DNA of 64,000 bases from assembly GCF_002287925.1 (NCBI RefSeq), contig NZ_CP016769.1:62001-126000 (forward strand), in the 5' to 3' direction. The position numbers and the translations under genes were made by a program. The notes beneath the pieces were generated by a model. The model was not told the DNA's origin. It saw only the letters and a program-made list of their open reading frames with translations, and did no database searches. This document shows, piece after piece, positions 36,306 to 44,395 of this stretch; positions within the stretch are counted from its first letter, which is position 1, and each line of letters starts with the position of its first letter. Source of the stretch: Candidatus Planktophila lacus (GTDB lineage: Bacteria > Actinomycetota > Actinomycetes > Nanopelagicales > Nanopelagicaceae).

Positions 36306-36371
36306 CTCCCGGGGGCTGGGGATGCCTAGAGGTGCTCGGTTAAAAGTTCGTTAATTAATAGGGTCAACCCT

Positions 36372-36377
36372 TAATCT
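36372..36377 (+). promoter_or_regulatory. -10 box (TAATCT) and adjoining inverted repeat for UPF0303 operon
   Basis: TAATCT ends 6 nt before ATG 36384. Directly upstream is AGGGT-CA-ACCCT (36360-36371), a small perfect inverted repeat overlapping the promoter that could bind a repressor of the sugar operon. Confidence 0.5.
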
Positions 36378-36383
36378 TGGTCA

Positions 36384-36875
36384 ATGGTCGAAACTACCGG
36401 GGGCTTTACCGGCGCAGGGCTTGCGCGCGAGGCCGAGGCTTTGATTTTGCCGTCTTTGACTCAGGCGCAAGCGATTGAAATTGGCGAGATTGGTTTTGCT
36501 AAAGCTAGTGCACGGGCGCTGCCGATAATTGTGGAAGTTCGTTTGGGCGACTGGACTGTTTTTAAAGTTGCTCTGCCAGGTTCGAAACCAGATAACGATT
36601 CTTGGGTGGCGCGTAAGGCGCGAGTTGTTATGGCGACAGGTAAGTCGACGATGCATGAGCGAGTAGCTGCTGAAGAACGCGGTGTTGATTGGTATTTGGA
36701 GACCGGTTTGAGTGAAGAGCTCCATGCAATTCACGGTGGCGGCTTGGCGTTAAATGTTGCGGGTAAAGGTTTGGCAGGAATTTTGTTGATTAGCGGATTG
36801 CCGCAAGTTGATGATCATTTGTTGGGCGTTGAAGTAATTACCGAATATTTGGCACGTCAAGGAGAGAACGCATGA
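36384..36875 (+). CDS. UPF0303 / heme-degrading-domain (HbpS-like) protein
   Basis: 163 residues, the family's usual length. KVALPGSKPDNDSWVARKARV, STMHERVAAEERGVDW and HAIHGGGLALNVAGKGLAGIL, then SGLPQVDDHLLGVEV, are typical of UPF0303 (PF03928-type) proteins. The biochemical role is unclear in this family; several members sit next to sugar kinases. It overlaps the PfkB kinase by 4 nt (ATGA) and begins a four-gene run. Confidence 0.78.
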   Translation: MVETTGGFTGAGLAREAEALILPSLTQAQAIEIGEIGFAKASARALPIIVEVRLGDWTVFKVALPGSKPDNDSWVARKARVVMATGKSTMHERVAAEERGVDWYLETGLSEELHAIHGGGLALNVAGKGLAGILLISGLPQVDDHLLGVEVITEYLARQGENA

Positions 36876-37777
36876 GCATCTGGGTTTGCGGAGAAGTATT
36901 GATTGATTTGTTGCCGGGCACACCAGAACGTGTGGCTGTTGTTGGTGGCGGACCTGCAAATACCGCAAAGGCGCTGGCGCGACTTGGCCATGATGTTCAC
37001 TTTATTGATGGAATTTCAACCGACGATTACGGGGTTTCTGCTCGTGCGGAGTTGTTGGCTGATGAAGTAAAACTAGATTTAGCTTTGACCAGTGATAAAC
37101 CAACTTGTTTGGCGATTGTTTCGCTCGGCGCCGATGGTGGTGCGACATACGAATTTAAGATCGATGGCACAGCAACATTTGATTTCGATTTAAAGTGGTT
37201 GCCGGATCCTTCAGTGCATAAGCCAAATGTGCTCCATATCGGCACGCTGGTAACGATTATCGAGCCCGGGGCAAGTGTTTTATACGACTGGGCGCTGCAG
37301 GTGGCGGAGTTTGCACCGATCGTCTTTGATCCAAATATTCGCCCATCTGTAATGGGAGATCGCGATCTTTATCAGGCAGCCGTTGAAAAATGGGCGGCAA
37401 TCTCAAGTGTTATCAAGGTCAGCGATGATGATCTGGCTTGGCTATTTCCTGATCAAAAGTTTGAAGACGTAGCCAAGCGCTGGGTTAAAGATGGTGCCGC
37501 ACTTGTGGTTGTTACGCGTGGTGCAAATGGTTCGATCGGTTTTACTGAAGGCGGAAGCGAAGAAACACCTGGTGTGAAAGTAGAAGTTGTCGACACGGTT
37601 GGCGCTGGTGACACTGTTGGCGCGATCATCGTTGAAGCGATGATTCAAGATGGAATTATGTCTTTGCAAGGTGAAGGTTTAAAGAAAGTCTTGGCGCGCG
37701 CAGCAGCAGCTGCCGCGATCACATGTTCTCGTGCGGGGGCGCAACCTCCTTACAAGCACGAGCTCGCAAAACTCTAA
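36872..37777 (+). CDS. PfkB-family carbohydrate kinase (fructokinase-like)
   Basis: 301 residues. VCGEVLIDLLP and VGGGPANTAKALARLG (PfkB signature 1 region) at the N-terminus, DPNIRPSVM in the middle and VDTVGAGDTVGAIIVEAM near 234-251, where GAGD holds the catalytic Asp and anion hole. It phosphorylates a sugar, fructose by best guess. Placed between UPF0303 and an aldose-epimerase-like gene, so the run may handle an incoming sugar. Confidence 0.85.
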   Translation: MSIWVCGEVLIDLLPGTPERVAVVGGGPANTAKALARLGHDVHFIDGISTDDYGVSARAELLADEVKLDLALTSDKPTCLAIVSLGADGGATYEFKIDGTATFDFDLKWLPDPSVHKPNVLHIGTLVTIIEPGASVLYDWALQVAEFAPIVFDPNIRPSVMGDRDLYQAAVEKWAAISSVIKVSDDDLAWLFPDQKFEDVAKRWVKDGAALVVVTRGANGSIGFTEGGSEETPGVKVEVVDTVGAGDTVGAIIVEAMIQDGIMSLQGEGLKKVLARAAAAAAITCSRAGAQPPYKHELAKL

Positions 37778-37788
37778 GAGGGTGCGCA

Positions 37789-38553
37789 ATGCAATATATC
37801 GATGATGCAGAATTTCAAATTGCAATTGATTTAGATAACGGCGCGCGCATTACATCGATTACTTGGCGCGATATGCAATTTGCAGTTCCTTATCGTGGAG
37901 ACCCTTTAACTCACGGTTGGTATGCGATGGGTCCATGGGCTGGGCGCATACGTGATGGAATCATGTTCGGTGCGGATGGTGAAGAGATTCAGTTGCCCAC
38001 AAATGTTGTGCCGCCGCATGCGATTCATGGTTATGGATTTACTTCTTCGTGGCAAGAGATTGGTCCGGGACGTTCTTTGCTTCATCTGCCAAAGCCTTAC
38101 GGTGGCGCAACTATCGAACAAACTATTGAAGTTTTAGATGATGCTGTGCGCTGGTCACTTGAATACGATCCTGGTGATTGCACCTTGCCGGCATGGCTTG
38201 GAATGCATCCTTGGTTTCCGCGCGATCTCGATCGGGGCGGCAGTGCAGAGATTGAATTTAAAGCAGCAAAGATGCTCAAGCGTGATGAAGATGGAATTCC
38301 AACCGGTGAATATGTTCCACAACCTGCGGGTCCGTGGGATGACGCATTCACTGAAATACAAGGTGTTCCGGCGGTTATCTGGGAAGACTGCGCGCGCATT
38401 GATGTTGAATCCGATGCGGCTTGGTGGGTTGTCTATAACGAAGATCCCGAAGGTGTTTGTATAGAGCCACAGACGGCGCCACCTGATGCGCAGAACTTAG
38501 GCATAAGTGGTGAGCATTACATCGAAGCGCTCTTCGTATTTTCCGAAGCGTAA
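37789..38553 (+). CDS. Aldose 1-epimerase family protein
   Basis: 254 residues from ATG 37789, which has AAGAGGG upstream; the longer open frame from 37723 overlaps the kinase and is rejected. WAGRIRDG, PPHAIHGYGF (the first catalytic His region) and AWLGMHPWFPRDL (second His) match galactose mutarotase-type enzymes; EPQTAPPDAQN near the end also fits. It interconverts sugar anomers or hexose-6-phosphate anomers. Eleven nt after the kinase. Confidence 0.78.
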   Translation: MQYIDDAEFQIAIDLDNGARITSITWRDMQFAVPYRGDPLTHGWYAMGPWAGRIRDGIMFGADGEEIQLPTNVVPPHAIHGYGFTSSWQEIGPGRSLLHLPKPYGGATIEQTIEVLDDAVRWSLEYDPGDCTLPAWLGMHPWFPRDLDRGGSAEIEFKAAKMLKRDEDGIPTGEYVPQPAGPWDDAFTEIQGVPAVIWEDCARIDVESDAAWWVVYNEDPEGVCIEPQTAPPDAQNLGISGEHYIEALFVFSEA

Positions 38554-38577
38554 AAAGAGAAAACGTAGGATTGGGTT

Positions 38578-39936
38578 ATGTCTACACAAATCGATCGTGG
38601 CCGTTTAGCGCAGCTTCGCAAAGTTGAAGAAGAGCGCTTTTTAGCAAATCACAAGAAGAGCGCGGAAGCTTTCGCTGATTCGCAGAAGGTGATGCACGAA
38701 GGTGTGCCGATGTCATGGATGGCTAAGTGGCCTGGTGCGCATCCGGTATTCGTAAAGGAAGCAAAGGGCGCGAAGTTCACCGATATTGATGGCAACACTT
38801 ATATCGATTTCTGTTTAGGCGATACCGGTTCTATGACTGGCCACTCACCAGATCCAACTATTGCTGCGATTAAGCGCCAGGCAGATATCGGAATCACTTC
38901 GATGTTGCCAACCCTTGATGCAGCCGTTGTTTCAAAGGAACTTGCTTCACGTTTTGGTCTGCCAAAGTGGCAATTTACGGTTACTGCAACCGATGCCAAT
39001 CGCCACGTCATTCGCTACTGCCGCCTGATTACTGGGCGTAGCAAGATCATCGTTATCGATCGCTGCTATCACGGCAGCGTTGATGAAACTTTTGCAACTT
39101 TGGATGATGCAGGAAATACAGTAAAGCGCGAAGGAAACCTCGGCGCACCTGTAGATCTTGATGTAACAACTCGCGTAGTTGAATTCAATGATTTGGCTGG
39201 CATGGAAGCGGCGCTAAAGCACGGTGATGTTGCGGCAATTTTGATGGAACCTGCGATGACCAATGTCGGCATTGTTCTGCCCGAAGATGGTTATCTATAT
39301 GCGGTTCAGGATCTTGCCAAGAAGTACGGCGCACTGTTGATCATTGATGAGACTCACACAATTTCTGTTGGTCCTGGCGGAATGACGCTAGACCTTGGAC
39401 TAAAGCCTGATTTCTTAACTATCGGCAAGGCCATTGCTGGCGGTATTCCAGTTGGCACATTTGGAATGACTGACGATGTCGCTAATTCAATTAAGAAGTT
39501 AGTTGAACTAGAAATTATTGACACTGGCGGAATTGGCAGCACCTTGGCAGGCAATGCAATGTCACTTGCTGCTATGCGTGCAACGTTGAGTGAAGTGTTA
39601 ACAGCTGCGGCATTTAAAGAGATGATCGCACTCGGTGATCGCTGGAGCGATGGCGTTGATGCGGCGATTGCAGAGTTTGATTTGGATTGGCACTGCAACC
39701 GTTTAGGTGCGCGCGGTGAGTACATCTTTAAAGGTAAGGCGCCGCGCACTGGTCGCGATGCTGCTGAATCAGGAGATTTCGAACTCGAGCAATACATTCA
39801 CTTGCGCTTGCTAAACGATGGTTTCTTGTTGACGCCATTTCACAATATGGCGCTGATGTCACCGGCAACAACCGCCGCTGACGTCGATGCGCATACTGCG
39901 GCATTTCGCGCCATGTGCGCTGAATTAGTCGGCTAG
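38578..39936 (+). CDS. Class III PLP-dependent aminotransferase
   Basis: 452 residues. FTDIDGNTYIDFCLGDTG near the N-terminus, IDETHTISVGPGG (Asp for the pyridine nitrogen), and TIGKAIAGGIPVGTFG with the PLP lysine. Overall resembles glutamate-1-semialdehyde aminomutase-like and other class III transaminases, but the long lead and GHSPDP rather than GHxHP make the substrate uncertain. Last gene of the run from 36384. A small RNA on the other strand ends 8 nt after its stop. Confidence 0.8.
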   Translation: MSTQIDRGRLAQLRKVEEERFLANHKKSAEAFADSQKVMHEGVPMSWMAKWPGAHPVFVKEAKGAKFTDIDGNTYIDFCLGDTGSMTGHSPDPTIAAIKRQADIGITSMLPTLDAAVVSKELASRFGLPKWQFTVTATDANRHVIRYCRLITGRSKIIVIDRCYHGSVDETFATLDDAGNTVKREGNLGAPVDLDVTTRVVEFNDLAGMEAALKHGDVAAILMEPAMTNVGIVLPEDGYLYAVQDLAKKYGALLIIDETHTISVGPGGMTLDLGLKPDFLTIGKAIAGGIPVGTFGMTDDVANSIKKLVELEIIDTGGIGSTLAGNAMSLAAMRATLSEVLTAAAFKEMIALGDRWSDGVDAAIAEFDLDWHCNRLGARGEYIFKGKAPRTGRDAAESGDFELEQYIHLRLLNDGFLLTPFHNMALMSPATTAADVDAHTAAFRAMCAELVG

Positions 39937-39943
39937 TTTCTCT

Positions 39944-39980
39944 AACAAAAGAGAAAGCCCCACATCACTGTGAGGCTTTC
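39944..39980 (-). terminator. Intrinsic terminator of the small RNA
   Basis: On the minus strand GAAAGCCTCACA-GTGA-TGTGGGGCTTTC forms a 12-bp stem with one G.U and a 4-nt loop, followed by TCTTTTGTT. On the plus strand the stem has a mismatch and is followed by CCATCCCG, so it should not work well for the aminotransferase message. Confidence 0.75.
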
Positions 39981-40075
39981 CCATCCCGCTTAAGTCATCT
40001 GATTCGCAGAATAAGACTTGAGCTTATTGATTCGAGCGATTTAGCTTTCGCCAGTGATCTCACTCCCGAACCGTT
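39944..40075 (-). ncRNA. Predicted small RNA (about 132 nt) with own promoter and terminator
   Basis: No ORF. On the minus strand: -35/-10 pair, start near A 40075, then possible three-way junction closed by GGTTCG (40072-40067) with CGAATC (40034-40029), holding hairpins AGTG-AGAT-CACT and GCGA-8 nt-TCGC; next AATAAG-7 nt-CTTATT (40028-40010); then the terminator stem 39980-39953 and TCTTTTGTT. The terminator's one imperfect pair is G.U on this strand but C.A on the other, which fixes the direction. I do not recognise it as a known RNA family. It is divergent from the HEPN gene and convergent with the aminotransferase. Confidence 0.6.
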
Positions 40076-40081
40076 GAGAAA

Positions 40082-40110
40082 AGTATAAAGATCGGGGCTG
40101 TGGATCACAA
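40082..40110 (-). promoter_or_regulatory. Promoter of the small RNA
   Basis: On the minus strand TTGTGA (40110-40105), a 17-bp spacer and TATACT (40087-40082), followed 6 nt later by A 40075. This is one of the best full -35/-10 pairs in the window. Confidence 0.65.
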
Positions 40111-40146
40111 CCTAATTTTGTCTGTGGTGTGGACGAAGGTACGCGA

Positions 40147-40569
40147 ATGGAAAAATTCTTAATTCGCTATAGCCAGACCTACATTTTGATTGGACAACTT
40201 GAATTGATTTTGCGTTCAAGGCTAGTTAAAACTCTCAGTACTTTTTCTGAAGAAAAAGGTTACGCAGAGTGGCATCAAGTCCTTGATTCAAAAACCACCT
40301 TCGATGTAAACAGCCCGAATCCAGGTTTTGGTCTTTGGAGAGATGTTTTATCTCAGCGAAATTTCACGCGCCTCTGGCTGCCATGCACCAGACACGCCTT
40401 CTTGGATCTGCCCTTCCCAGAATCCTTTAAGACTTATCAAAAGATCGATAACCGGATGCACTATGCGACCGGGACAAGAAATCGCGCTTGTCACTTCAAT
40501 TTTGCGAATGCCCGCAACGTTAAACATGAAGAAGCCAATTTAAAGTGGTTAATAAATGCCCTGGGGTAG
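40147..40569 (+). CDS. HEPN-domain protein, Abi/Swt1-like
   Basis: 140 residues, all-helical by appearance. RNRACH at 111-116 is the HEPN RNase motif RNxxxH (Rx4H). The N-terminal helix IGQLELILRSRLVKTL (15-30) has the spaced Glu and Arg common in Abi-like HEPN proteins. Many HEPN proteins are RNases of toxin-antitoxin or phage-abort systems. ATG 40147 with GAAGG 10 nt upstream is preferred to GTG 40129. No partner nucleotidyltransferase is adjacent; the neighbour is the divergent small RNA. Activity is inference. Confidence 0.6.
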   Translation: MEKFLIRYSQTYILIGQLELILRSRLVKTLSTFSEEKGYAEWHQVLDSKTTFDVNSPNPGFGLWRDVLSQRNFTRLWLPCTRHAFLDLPFPESFKTYQKIDNRMHYATGTRNRACHFNFANARNVKHEEANLKWLINALG

Positions 40570-40622
40570 CGATTTCCCTAGCAATAGTGGTGCCGAGCGC
40601 ATAAATTTAGCCTGAACTGGCG

Positions 40623-40645
40623 GACTACTGAGTAGTCATACTGAG
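40623..40645 (+). promoter_or_regulatory. Operator-like repeats before the secreted-protein pair
   Basis: Inverted repeat GACTAC-TGA-GTAGTC (40623-40637) overlapping a direct repeat TACTGAG (40626-40632 and 40639-40645), directly upstream of GAGAGGCGGAA and ATG 40654. May be a regulator site or an mRNA hairpin. Confidence 0.4.
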
Positions 40646-40653
40646 AGGCGGAA

Positions 40654-42210
40654 ATGAAGAAAAGTTGGAAGCTGATCCCAATCGTGGCTCTTGCCATTGG
40701 TTTGATCATTCCTGTTTCCGCACCTGCCGCTGAAGATACAGAGGCATTTTTTGCAGCGTCAATCACCAGAGAAAACCCTAGTGACAAGATATTTTCTATC
40801 AGCGATGATGTTGGAATCAATTTTTCGCAACTTGGTAACTGGCCTGACAAACTATGTAGTTCTACCAAGGATCCCAAGTGTAATTTCAACGCCGTCGATA
40901 ACCGTGAAGAAAACAGAATATCTGCAACCCCAATGCTAGGCCTCTGTGAGGCAGCGGCTAATGATGACTGTATTGAAAGTATCGAAATTAGTAACGATGC
41001 AACATCATTTAGAAATCTAACTTTCGAAAGATATATGCCCGATGGATTTTCAAGTCCGCTAGATGGAAATACTTTTCCTTCTGATTATTCAAAGAACTTG
41101 CCGCGCGGTGCAAATGCATCAATCTGGGTTGATAAAGAAGATGTTTCGGTATCGCCACTGAAGTACATTGCTTACTTTTCTTACGGTATGAACTACTCAC
41201 CCGCATCAGGAAAATTCGAGGTAACCGATGTAAATCTTGCGATTAGACCGTTTAAAGAGATCAACGGTTTTAGGTGGGATGCTCTTTGGACAGGTAGTGG
41301 GAAGAGTGGAATTCTTTTTGACTTTAAACCCAATTCGACATTTAGAGTGGCTGTTCACGTGTCGAATGAGACTTCAGGATGGTTTAAAGCAAGATTAAAA
41401 GACTTATCAATAGAAATCACGAAACTGAATCCTAGAAACAATCGCTTAGTAGTTGCCGGGACTTCCGTGACAGTTCCGAATTTTGGAGTCGCTCGTCAAG
41501 CGGAAGGCTTAGCAAGTAAAGAGGCTGAACTCGCGCAATATTTTGGCTATTTGAAAGGTGTAGTTAGCGCTGCACCAGGGAATGAAAGAATCTTTGAATA
41601 TTTAGAGTATTGGCGTCCCATTCTGAAAGATATTGCTCCGAAGACAAACACTTTCTGGACCTTAAACTCGACGCGCTGGACGAGTTCGAATAAATGCCTG
41701 AGTGATAAAACGCGCGTCTTAGGTGTCGTATCAACCAACTCGATGGGTTATGACGGCAACGCCCCTAAGTTTGTTGACGGATTCCTAAACTATCGCGTTG
41801 CGGGACTTCACTTTGCAGCAGATGGAAAGACTCTAAATCTTGGCACCTATGACCTTGTCATGCGCAGTGATGCAGCTCGTTGTCTCTACGGATTTTCAAA
41901 CGCTCCAGTTTCTGCAACAGTTTCAATTGCTGGGGCTGATGGCGCACAGAACGTTGCGACAACTGTTGTAACTGAAAAAGATGGCTGGCTAAAGATGAAA
42001 GCTGCCGGATTTACATTCAGCGAGAAGCAGATAAAGGTGAAGATAACTCAGGAGCCTTCTGCGGGTGCCACTCCTGCACCAGTTGCGTCTGCAGCCCCTG
42101 TTGCAGTTGCGAAGAAGAAATCCACGATCACTTGCGTTAAAGGCAAGACAACAAAGAAGGTAAGCGCTGTTTCGCCAAAGTGTCCGGCCGGATTTAAGAA
42201 GAAGGCTTAG
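40654..42210 (+). CDS. Secreted protein with C-terminal Lys/Cys tail, paralog 1
   Basis: 518 residues. Signal peptide: KKSWKLIPIVALAIGLIIPVS, cleavage near APAAED. Body has several Cys pairs (for example LCSSTKDPKCN, CEAAANDDCIES) and an Ig-like final domain (FSNAPVSATVSIAGADG). After an Ala/Pro linker the protein ends in KKKSTITCVKGKTTKKVSAV and SPKCPAGFKKKA. The next gene is a clear paralog and starts 3 nt after this stop. Function is unknown; exported and probably wall-bound by the tail. Confidence 0.7.
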   Translation: MKKSWKLIPIVALAIGLIIPVSAPAAEDTEAFFAASITRENPSDKIFSISDDVGINFSQLGNWPDKLCSSTKDPKCNFNAVDNREENRISATPMLGLCEAAANDDCIESIEISNDATSFRNLTFERYMPDGFSSPLDGNTFPSDYSKNLPRGANASIWVDKEDVSVSPLKYIAYFSYGMNYSPASGKFEVTDVNLAIRPFKEINGFRWDALWTGSGKSGILFDFKPNSTFRVAVHVSNETSGWFKARLKDLSIEITKLNPRNNRLVVAGTSVTVPNFGVARQAEGLASKEAELAQYFGYLKGVVSAAPGNERIFEYLEYWRPILKDIAPKTNTFWTLNSTRWTSSNKCLSDKTRVLGVVSTNSMGYDGNAPKFVDGFLNYRVAGLHFAADGKTLNLGTYDLVMRSDAARCLYGFSNAPVSATVSIAGADGAQNVATTVVTEKDGWLKMKAAGFTFSEKQIKVKITQEPSAGATPAPVASAAPVAVAKKKSTITCVKGKTTKKVSAVSPKCPAGFKKKA

Positions 42211-42213
42211 TCG

Positions 42214-43920
42214 ATGAAGAGAGCTTTGGCGGCAATAGTGATTGCCTTGTTTGCTTTGGCACATCCTACGGTTACGACCGCCGCGGGTGTTATTGATGAA
42301 CAATATTCGCTTAACGGCCAAGGTGACAACAGAAATAAAGTTGGCGTGTTTTTTGAAGAAAGCGTCGATACGTTGCGTATGCCTACGTTGCTCTTCGCTA
42401 ATGCTATGGATAAAGATAAACCTTCGCAGGGAATCGATTTCTGTTCAAGTTTGGAAGATCCAAAATGTAGCACTGCGCAATCTGTGCTTTATTACGCACT
42501 TCTACCGCCATGCAAATCACTTTTGGAAGCGGATTGCATCGAAAGTATTTATGCAATTGTTCCAGGTTCACCCGCTCGAATTAGGGGTGTATATCGCGAA
42601 TCGGTACCAAATAAAGTTGCCAATCCATATAAGGCGGATCCTGAAAATGGTTTGCCCCAAGGTTCGGTTGCAGGTGTCTGGGAAATTCCAAATGTAAAAC
42701 ATGGTGGAAACACAGCAGATTATGTGGCAATAGTTTCCCGTGTAGGAGCGATTAAGCGCGAAGGAACAAAATGGGTTGCAACATCAAACGGGAAAATCTC
42801 CAGAGACGGAGATTTTAGAGCTGCGATTTTTCCAACAAAAATAATCAGAGATGCGCGCTATAAATCCAATACTGCAAAAATAAGTCCAAGGTTAGACGCC
42901 AACTTTAATAGCGTACAGATTGGCCATCCAAGTCAGCTCCCATTCGATGTATGCGCTGTAGTTGGAGATGGCGTTTGCGCAATGCGTCAAGCATTCCCAG
43001 GAAACATCAAATTTGGAATGGTAATTAGATTCTCAAAGGTGATTAATGGGTGGATGCATGGACGTATTGATTCACCTGAAATTGATTACGAACTGACTAG
43101 TTACGGAACTCGAATTGATATGAAAGGAGAAGCTACCCGAGTACCTATTTTAGCTGGTTGGGCTATTCCTAGTGATTTTTCTGAGTCTGACCGCCGCCAG
43201 CACTCATACCTAAACAATGCTGATGGTTCAGGTATTTATCCTGGCGCTAGCGGGGATTACTCAATGGATCAGTTAATCATCTGGTCGAAAGTATTGAAAG
43301 ACAAGGCGGTAGCAAATCCAACACAATGGATTTTCTACGATCTTTCAGAACGTGATATTGCTAGTTCCAGCGCTTGTATAAAGTCTTCAAAAACGCTTGC
43401 AGGTTTTGTAACAACAAACTCAACGACTTATACAGCTACTCCACCGATTTATAACGAGCAAACCGGAACTCTGGACTACAAAGTAGCCTCTCCGCATTTT
43501 CTTGCCGATGGAAAAGTCTTCCAAGGAAAGTACAACCTGTATATCGATTCAAAGGTTGCACGTTGTATCTATAAATTTAGTAACGCCCCAATCTCAGCAT
43601 CGGTGAGTATTACTTCCTCAGATGGAGGCCAGCAGAACGTAGCGACAACAGTTGTAAATGAAGATAACGGTTGGCTCCATTTAAGTGCGACAGGATTTAC
43701 ATTTTCATCACCGACTTTGAAAGTAAAGCTGACTCAAGATGGATCAATTGGAACGCCAACTCCACAACCGAGTGCGGAACCTTCGGCTAGCGCTGAACCT
43801 CAAGTAGCTGCGATTCCGGTGATGAAGAAATCCACGATCACTTGCGTCAAAGGTAAGACAACAAAGAAGGTAAGTGCTGTCTCGCCGAAGTGTCCAGCTG
43901 GATTTAAGAAGAAGGCTTAG
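42214..43920 (+). CDS. Secreted protein with C-terminal Lys/Cys tail, paralog 2
   Basis: 568 residues. Signal peptide RALAAIVIALFALAHPTVTTAA. It shares with the previous protein the FCSSLEDPKCS Cys pair, the CKSLLEADCIESI pair, the final domain FSNAPISASVSI plus QQNVATTVVNE, and a nearly identical 31-residue tail after a Pro/Ser linker. The tail is highly similar also at DNA level. Tandem duplication is likely. The stop overlaps the convergent mshD-like stop by 4 nt. Confidence 0.7.
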   Translation: MKRALAAIVIALFALAHPTVTTAAGVIDEQYSLNGQGDNRNKVGVFFEESVDTLRMPTLLFANAMDKDKPSQGIDFCSSLEDPKCSTAQSVLYYALLPPCKSLLEADCIESIYAIVPGSPARIRGVYRESVPNKVANPYKADPENGLPQGSVAGVWEIPNVKHGGNTADYVAIVSRVGAIKREGTKWVATSNGKISRDGDFRAAIFPTKIIRDARYKSNTAKISPRLDANFNSVQIGHPSQLPFDVCAVVGDGVCAMRQAFPGNIKFGMVIRFSKVINGWMHGRIDSPEIDYELTSYGTRIDMKGEATRVPILAGWAIPSDFSESDRRQHSYLNNADGSGIYPGASGDYSMDQLIIWSKVLKDKAVANPTQWIFYDLSERDIASSSACIKSSKTLAGFVTTNSTTYTATPPIYNEQTGTLDYKVASPHFLADGKVFQGKYNLYIDSKVARCIYKFSNAPISASVSITSSDGGQQNVATTVVNEDNGWLHLSATGFTFSSPTLKVKLTQDGSIGTPTPQPSAEPSASAEPQVAAIPVMKKSTITCVKGKTTKKVSAVSPKCPAGFKKKA

Positions 43921-44390
43921 TTAAAGCCCAGGCTTGTATAAAGCGCTAAACCTTTTTCGTTATCGGCATCGACGTAAAGCATCGAGTGCTTTAAGCCTTT
44001 TGCAACGAGGTAATTAATCGCAGCAACAGAAACTGCGCGGCCGATGCCTTGATGTGCATGATCTGGATCAACTCCGACAACGTAAAGCTCGCCAACTGGC
44101 TCTTGATTTACGAAATCTTGATGGATCTTGGTCCAGCAAAAGCCAACTACTTCTTCACCTTTTACCGCGAAGAAAAAGCCTTCGGGATCAAACCAATTTT
44201 CGGCCATGCGGTTTTCTAGATCCTGCATCGCCCAATTTCCCTGATCTGGGTGGTGGGCAAATATCTTGTTATTTAGGTCGAGCCAACGTTCTTTATCGAG
44301 TGCAGGATCAAAGGTGCGAAGTGCGTATTCGCGTTTTGCAGTTGGGAGTGGATCGGTTAACGAGCGGTGGATCTTGAGAATATGGCGCAT
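43917..44390 (-). CDS. mshD: Mycothiol synthase-like N-acetyltransferase (single GNAT domain, short MshD)
   Basis: 157 residues. LNNKIFAHHPDQGNWAMQDL, NWFDPEGFFFAV, GFCWTKIHQDF, LYVVGVDPDHAHQGIGRAV and MLYVDADNEKGLALYTSLGF match the C-terminal catalytic GNAT half of MshD, which acetylates Cys-GlcN-Ins to give mycothiol. Full MshD has two GNAT domains and about 300 residues; here the N-terminal one is absent and the chain stops right after LGFN, short of the last strand. Downstream of glnR by 5 nt, as mshD neighbours glnR in mycobacteria. It may be a functional short form or a decayed gene. Confidence 0.72.
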   Translation of the reverse strand: MRHILKIHRSLTDPLPTAKREYALRTFDPALDKERWLDLNNKIFAHHPDQGNWAMQDLENRMAENWFDPEGFFFAVKGEEVVGFCWTKIHQDFVNQEPVGELYVVGVDPDHAHQGIGRAVSVAAINYLVAKGLKHSMLYVDADNEKGLALYTSLGFN

Positions 44391-44395
44391 GGTGG

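Noticed and set aside
39949-39980. Terminator for the plus-strand aminotransferase
   Set aside because: On the plus strand the stem has a C.A mismatch and lacks a following T-run; the opposite strand has G.U and a U-run.
39988-40040. tRNA-like T-loop (GATTCGAGC) suggesting a tRNA fragment
   Set aside because: No acceptor, D or anticodon arms fit; the segment is better explained as part of the minus-strand small RNA.
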